Shown: piece by piece, positions 58,301-64,000 of the stretch
How the letters are laid out: each line of letters starts with the position of its first letter
How positions within the stretch are numbered: position 1 is the first letter of the stretch
Source of the DNA: Girardinichthys multiradiatus
Taxonomy: Eukaryota > Chordata > Actinopteri > Cyprinodontiformes > Goodeidae
Length of the DNA: 64,000 nucleotides
Assembly: GCF_021462225.1 (NCBI RefSeq)
Contig: NC_061800.1
Span: 3,978,501-4,042,500 of the forward strand
Direction of reading: 5' to 3'
Program-made: the position numbers and the translations under genes
Notes under the pieces: model-generated
Seen by the model: the letters and a program-made list of their open reading frames with translations, nothing else
Told to the model about the DNA's origin: nothing
Databases searched by the model: none

Positions 58301-59110
58301 CACTTCTACTGCTGGATATGTTAATAATGGTTAACAGAGTTAGGTGGCTCATTAATAACCATCAATAAAACTGCTGCTACTATCAGCCATAGCTGTGACA
58401 TAAATGAACTGACAGGGAAACATGTTTGTTCCTTCCAAAAACAAATGATTTCCAGATATTAGATCTTCTCCAACATTTAGCTGTCGAACTGAGTCATCTT
58501 CCAGTTTATAAAATATTTAAAGTTGATACTGAACTCTGCATACTGATTTATTTATTTCTTTTTCAAATCCTTGGCAGTAAAATCTGTTTTATTCTTCATA
58601 CTATTGTTAAATATGTAATTTCAATTGCCACAAATGCATAAATATACCTTTGTGTTAAATTTGGATTAAAACTTGTGATCTTCTAACAAATTTTTGTCAT
58701 AAGTAGTGTTCTGCAGCAGAACTGTTTCACCAGACAAGGTGGTCAAGTTCTTACATATTCTACAGAAAAGCTGCTTTTCTTTTTCTTTTTTTTTGGAGGG
58801 GTGGGTAAATTTCAAAGCAACAGTAATGCACAAAGTCAGGTATTCAATTATTTTTGGAGTACAGTTGTGAGCCCAGGGTGAAATGGCATGCAGAAACATG
58901 AGAAGCACTAAGTATTATTGAAAGACGTCAGTACGAACTTGTGCAATAAGTGTCCTCTGATTTACCCAGAACACGGGTACCTGTATCTGTTTGAGACGGT
59001 GTGCTGCGTTAGGATACAGCTCAGGGTGCTCTGGTGGCCAGAGGATACGTAAATCCCCAGGAAAATAGCGCAAGTCAATTTAATATCCCCTGAAGTGATG
59101 GAAACATGGC
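55370..59110. other. Non-coding stretch
   Basis: Possibly intronic or intergenic. No transposon ends or domain-bearing frames were recognised. The ORFs at 57077-57382 lack features. Confidence 0.4.
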
Positions 59111-59113
59111 TGC

Positions 59114-59115
<2 letters not shown>

Positions 59116-59154
<39 letters not shown>
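59116..59154. repeat. (TG)n microsatellite
   Basis: About 19 uninterrupted GT dinucleotides. Confidence 0.95.
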
Positions 59155-59159
59155 CACTG

Positions 59160-60210
59160 ATAACAACTAATAGTTTTTCTGCTGTTTGCTGTTGAAACAG
59201 GCAGCTGGCAGTTGTGTGCAATGACTCAGCCTCTGCGTGTGTGTTTGTGCTTGTGTTTCACTTACATATACACACACATTGACATAAATACACTGGAATA
59301 ATGGAGTATCCAGATGAGGTAACAGTACTCCAGTTTCTCCCCTAACGTCAGCTCTGCACAACAAACCATGAAAGATTCCAAACAGTGTCTTCTTTGGGTT
59401 TGATTTGATGTATTCTGCAGTTTTTAGAAATCAGTTGAATGTACAACTGCAAACCTTCCAAACCCGGCAGGGTTTGATGCCAGCAGCTGTTCATGTCATG
59501 TCTGATCATGTTACTTCAAAGGTTGTACCAACAGTCCTACTAGATTGTTTTAACATGACACCATGTTGCAGTATAGACAGAAATCCTCAAAAGAAATGGT
59601 TTGCAAGGGGCCAAATTAACTACTGCTCCATTCCAATATAAACTACAATGAAAGCAACATATGCAGGATCACTTTAAAGGTACCATGGCTGTTGGTTAAC
59701 AGCTTGGTGCTTTACCACCACCTGTTGGTTGTGCCAGCAGGGTGTTTCTACCAGGTTTTATTAATCAAAACTAGAGACTCAGAGAAATCAGCTGGTGACC
59801 AGAACTGACCTATTTTTCAAGTTGACCTGTTGGTCGGAAACTTCAGTATCATCTTATTGAGGAAAGAAGACTTAGTTTCTTCTATTTTGTTTTTTCCTTT
59901 TCGTTTCCATCACCATGTCCATTGCATTTGAAATAATCCCAAAGCAGTTTCCAATAAAGTTTTTTTTTTTTATAAATCAAACAGAGCTTTAAAGCGTTAG
60001 CTGTAATGCTTCACTTGTTAAAGTAAATCTGTTGGGCTTCTTCTTGGCACTCAAACAACAATTCTGTGTGCTTCTCTGCCAGACAGGACACGTTAAATAA
60101 AATAAAATAAAATAAATATAGCATCCCTAACAATAGGAAGATAAAGAAATTTTTTTGCCCTTTGCTTTTTCCCATAAACTCCATAACAAATGGGACAGAA
60201 TGTGATATGT
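59160..60210. other. Non-coding stretch
   Basis: Contains an (AAATA)n run at 60094-60118. No gene seen. Confidence 0.4.
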
Positions 60211-60215
60211 TAATT

Positions 60216-60905
60216 TACACTCACCTGCTAAATTGCAATTCGGTACTACTGGTTTGTACTTTAGACCTGTTTTAATTCATTGTGGCATAAATTCAACAAG
60301 GTGTATATTGAAAGGATGGCTTCTCATAGTTGCTGCAGATTTGTTGACTGCACATCCATGTAGGGAATCACCAGTTCCACCACATCATAAAGGTGATCTG
60401 TTGGATTAGGATCTGGTGACTGTGGAGACAATGTGTGTACAGTTAACTCATTGTCATGTTTAATAAACCGGTTGGAGATGATCTGAGCTTTGTGGCTTGG
60501 TGCGTTATCATGCTGGAAGCAAGTCAAAAAGAGGTGGACACGGTTAGTCAGGTAGACCGCTGTGCATAAACAATGCTCAGTTGTTACTGAGGTGTCCAAA
60601 GTGTGGTAAGAAAATATCCCCCACACCATTATATCACCACCACCAGCAGCAGCCTGAACTGTTGTTACAAGACAGGATGGTTTCAGATTTCCCCACGGTC
60701 TTCTGCTGCTGTAGCCTGTCTGCTTCAGGGTTTCACATGTGTGTTCACAGATGCTATTTTGTCCACCTTGGCTATAACTAGTGGGCTTGTGAGCTACTGT
60801 TGCCTTTTTATCATCTTGAACCACTGTGTCCATGTTTTTTTTTTTTATTGAATATTTTATTTTAACTGAGGACAGATCTCGAATCTTCTGTGCTTTACTT
60901 TGCAT
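60216..60905 (-). pseudogene. Decayed Tc1-like copy of the 38538 family
   Basis: The left end TTACACTCACCTGCTAAATT resembles the end of the 38538 element. The minus frame (60324-60905) has GYSSRRPWGNLKPSCLVTTV, GGGDIMVWGIF, FQHDNAPSHKAQIIS with the second Asp, and SPDPNPTDHLY in place of SPDLNPIEHLW, so the catalytic Glu is Asp. The segment with the first Asp is deleted between RRP and WGN. The right end is missing. Confidence 0.75.
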
Positions 60906-60909
60906 TAGG

Positions 60910-61750
60910 AGTCCAATTAGGGCCCGTCTATCAGTCTGTGTAGGTTTGTGTGTGACTAGAGATGTTTATGTTTGACAGAGTTCTTTAGGACTTTCTTGTC
61001 TCCTTTCAGTTTTTCACAGCAGAAGCAGAACTGTTTGTCTCTCTTTAATTCCACACAGATGTAAAGTCTCTTTGGCTGCTGGTGCTGTGTTACTGCATGG
61101 CCCTCCTCCTTGGAAAATTTTGTCTCATGTCTTTTTTTTTTTTACAATTTTTTCCTTTTATTATTCTTTTATTTTTCCTCACAGTGTTTATCCTCAGAGC
61201 TGCATCATTCTAGCCCGGCCACCCTTTCTTTTTTTTTTTCTTCTGTCTCGCTGTGTCATGGAGATCCAGGTTCTGGCTGTGCAGCTGGGAATCAGGACAG
61301 CAGGTTTGACAGCCATGAATGGAGGTGAAATTGCTGCTTCCCTTGTTGTTGAAGCTCCAACTAAAGCATTCATACTATTTACTTTAGCTTTAAATTGAGC
61401 AAATGTTGTCATGAGACACTGAAAAGGATCATGGCATGGTGATTGTTTGAACCTAGTAATGCCCTGCACCCTCAGCATGGGAGTCCTCAGCTATTGCCAC
61501 TGTATATTCTCTTTTACCTAACTAGCTTAGTTTTAAAATATATCTTGGTAGTATTGTAGTAAAACTGTTTGTCCATCATAGACCAATTTTACAAGCTGTA
61601 AAGCTACTTTTTAGCCGTTTAGCATGTGAATTTACAACATCCCAGCCCAAAGTATTGGTTCCCAGGTTGGTTGTGAAGTGGGGTTGTGTTGATATGCCAC
61701 AACCCATAAATATCTTACCTTTATGAGACTGCTCTGATGTCTTCTCCCCC
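60910..61750. other. Non-coding stretch with T-rich runs
   Basis: Poly-T runs at 61130-61142 and 61230-61240. No gene was supported. Confidence 0.4.
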
Positions 61751-61794
61751 CCCACCACATAAGACATGTTTTTTACATGTCTTATGTGACATAA

Positions 61795-62550
61795 TCTGGC
61801 CGGACACACTTTCCCTCTGGGCATGCAACAGTCTGAGTACGCTTCTTTGGGGCTTCTCCACACCGTAACTCTCCCGGATGTGGGGAAAACAGTAAAGGTG
61901 GACTCATCACAGAACAATACATGTTTCACATTGTCCACAGCCCAAGATTTGCGCTCCTTGCACCATTGAAACCGACGTTTGGCATTGGCATGAGTGACCA
62001 AAGGTTTGGCTATAGCAGCCCGGCCATGTATATTGACCCCGTGGAGCTCCCGACGGACTGTTCTGGTGGAAACAGGAGAGATGAGGTGCACATTTAATTC
62101 TGCCGTGATTTGGGCAGCCGTGGTTTTATATTTTTTGGATACAATCCGGGTTAGCACCGGAACATCCCTTTCAGACAGCTTCCTCTTGCGTCCACAGTTA
62201 ATCCTGTTGGATGTGGTTCGTCCTTCTTGGTGGTATGCTGACATTACCCTGGATACCGTGGCCCTTGATACATCACAAAGACTTGCTGTCTTGGTCACAG
62301 ATGCGCCAGCAAGACGTGCACCAACAATTTGTCCTCTTTTGAACTCTGGTATGTTACCCATAATGTTGTGTGCATTTCAATATTTTGAGCAAAACTGTGC
62401 TCTTACCCTGCTAATTGAACCTTCACACTCTGCTCTTACTGGTGCAATGTGCAATCAATGAAGACTGGCTACCAGGCTGGTCCAATTTAGCCATGAAACC
62501 TCCCACACTAAAATGACAGGTGTTTCAGTTTCATTGTCCAACCCCTGTAT
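61795..62550 (-). pseudogene. Tc1-like transposon, right half only
   Basis: The right terminus reads TTCATTGTCCAACCCCTGTA (62531-62549 region). On the minus strand from 62361, MGNIPEFKRGQIVGARLAGA begins an HTH region. VSTRTVRRELHGVNIHGR, the first-Asp block LFCDESTFTVF and VWRSPKEAY follow. Homology stops near 61800, so the catalytic C-terminal half and left terminus are gone. The frame's further extension to 61576 is non-homologous read-through. Confidence 0.8.
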
Positions 62551-62779
62551 GTATGTATATATATATATTTATGGGCCAGGCAGCAGTATTTATATTAGAT
62601 CTGTATAACGACCCAAATTTACATATCTGTACACCCTTAACTAGAAATAAACGCGGCCAAATTGTTGTTACATGCTATGATTCTTTCCCACAATCAGTAC
62701 TGTTTTACTAAGTGGTCACTCAGTGGAAAAACTACTCTTACACCCATACAATCTTTCTATAAAAGATTATAAAAGCAGC

Positions 62780-63188
62780 ACAGGAGCACCACAGGGGACT
62801 GTACTCTCACCATTCCTTTTCACTCTGTACACCTCAGACTTCCAGTACAAGACAGACTCCTGTCATCTGCAGAAATACTCGGATGATTCTGCAGTCGTGG
62901 GGTGGATACGAGATGGACAAGAAGCTGAGTACAGGAAGGTGGTGGACCGCTTTGTGGCATGGTGTGGAAACAATCATCTCATTTTGAACGCGACTAAAAC
63001 AAAGGAGATGATTGTAGATTTTAAGAGAAACAGGAATAAGTCAAAAACTATTTCCATCATGGGAGAAGAAGTGGAGGTGGTGGAGGAGTATAAATACCTC
63101 GGTGTTCACCTGGACAACAGACTAGAGTGGAGATTGAACTGTGAAGCCATCTACAAGAAGGGACAGAGCAGACTGTACTTCTTGAGGA
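62780..63188 (+). pseudogene. Rex1-like reverse transcriptase fragment
   Basis: The open frame contains GAPQGTVLSPFLFTLYTSDF, YSDDSAVVGWIRDGQ (the catalytic xxDD block as YSDD), NATKTKEMIVDFKRN, EYKYLGVHLDNRLEWR and RLYFLRK. These are the palm and thumb blocks of a CR1/Rex1-type RT, uninterrupted by stops. It begins after the upstream catalytic block and is cut at the LTR joint, so it is a fragment. Confidence 0.8.
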
Positions 63189-63512
63189 AGGTACTATTTA
63201 CTCAGTGTTCGTTTTCCTTTATATTTGTAGTTCTTCCCAGCCTTATTCCTAGTATAGTTCCCCGTGTTAGTCTCTATTGTTTCAGTTCCTTCTGACAGGT
63301 TAGCTTTTAGTTATTTGTTTGCCGCTATACTTAGTTCCACTTATTGTTTACGTTTTGGTTTGCATTTATTCTAAGTCATCACTTTCTCTCCTTCCCTCCC
63401 AGTTAGTTCAGTCAGTATTTATTTGGGTTTGTTTACTTTTTCAGTTAAGATTTCCTTTATGGTTTCTTTGTAAGTTCTTATTTTCCAAGTTCTTATATCT
63501 TAGGTTGTTATA
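63189..63512 (+). repeat. Internal piece of the 26227 LTR
   Basis: GTACTATTTACTCAGTGTTC to GTTCTTATATCTTAGGTTG corresponds almost base for base to 26395-26715, with a few substitutions and a two-base loss. Neither LTR end is included. Confidence 0.9.
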
Positions 63513-63539
63513 GTTTTCATTGTCCAACCCCTGTATTTC

Positions 63540-64000
63540 TCTAAACAAACACTAGAGAATCATACAGCTCAGTTTTTCACCTGCTGCTGCCAGACTGTCA
63601 CATCACCTCATGGTTGTCGTGGCTCTGTGACTATTTCCCGAGTTGGATCAGAGACAGTAGGTTTCTTACCTGATATGTTCACAAGTCATTTGCTCTTAGT
63701 GAAGTCTCCAATGACAACATTTTTTCATCAAATCCACAACATCGAGATCATCTCTAACCCTGCATCGCTGAAGATTAGAATTCCAAACCGTTGCTGTCCT
63801 TAGGCCACTTCACCCACCTTGCCGTCTGATGGTGGTTAGAGGGCCCGGTGTTGCTGATTGTAAGTCAGCCTCGCTTCTGTGACTATAATGTAGTTTACCA
63901 CTGTCAGTGTGTAAATGTGTGCATGAATGGGTGGATGACAGATTGTAGTGTAAAGCACTTTGGTGTCCTCAGACTTCATAAATTGGTAAATAAGTGCTGA
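63540..64000. other. Non-coding end of window, possible dispersed repeat
   Basis: The last 200 bases (GTGTAAATGTGTGCATGAAT, TAAAGCACTTTGGTGTCC) resemble a widespread fish repeat ending in a CTATATAA-type motif. Class and ends are undetermined. Confidence 0.35.

Larger units (their letters stand above)
62551..63514 (+). mobile_element. Chimeric insertion flanked by a 22-bp direct repeat
   Basis: The 22 bases at 62529-62550 recur exactly at 63515-63536. Between them lie a TA-rich start, a copy of the 25905-26010 segment (62660-62765), a Rex1-like RT piece (62780-63188) and part of the LTR at 26227-27103 (63189-63512). The flanking repeat is the end of the Tc1 element, so the insertion happened in that terminus. 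Confidence 0.75.

Overview
The window looks like a ray-finned fish (teleost) chromosome. It is AT-rich and gene-poor, with spliced introns. It is packed with fish-type mobile elements: Rex3 (RTE clade), L2/CR1- and Rex1-like LINEs, Gypsy-type LTRs, Tc1-like, IS630-like and hAT transposons, and a tRNA-derived SINE. No bacterial-style operon, CRISPR array, rRNA gene or standalone tRNA gene is visible.

The one convincing host gene is on the minus strand at 4297-7275. It is a five-exon CD28/CTLA-4 family immune receptor whose predicted splices give a continuous 247-residue reading frame: signal peptide, IgV domain with a YPPPY ligand loop followed by GNGT, acidic stalk, one membrane helix and a short tail. 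It resembles CTLA-4 more than CD28. It departs from the mammalian pattern in having an intron inside the IgV domain, no stalk cysteine, and no tyrosine in the tail.

Region by region: 1-3.5 kb holds a broken Rex3 copy, LTR remnants and a SINE. 4.3-7.3 kb is the receptor gene. 8.9-10.7 kb is interspersed repeat. 10.7-18.1 kb is an old LINE, which begins with a 2A-like peptide, split by a younger L2-like LINE and a hAT remnant. 18.7-21.9 kb is a long hAT-like inverted repeat enclosing an LTR retroelement with a Pro/Ala-rich repetitive gag-like gene. 22.4-23.5 kb is a solo LTR nested in another solo LTR. 23.7-29.6 kb holds LINE fragments, a third solo LTR, and a Rex3 copy split by a 1.84-kb solo LTR. 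31.5-34.7 kb holds a solo LTR, a Tc1 relic and a SINE tail. 34.7-37.8 kb is a near full-length but disabled Rex3. 38.5-50 kb holds Tc1 copies, a second L2 copy, an LTR and an IS630-like relic. 51.4-52.2 kb is a CpG-rich stretch that may be the first exon and promoter of a plus-strand gene extending beyond the window. 52.6-60 kb is mostly plain non-coding DNA. 60.2-63.6 kb holds two Tc1 relics and a chimeric insertion built from pieces also seen at 25-27 kb.

Apart from the receptor there is no set of cooperating genes. The rest is a stratified record of transposition in which target-site duplications date several events relative to each other. All coordinates are from reading by eye; names of repeat families rest on remembered family features, not on a search.
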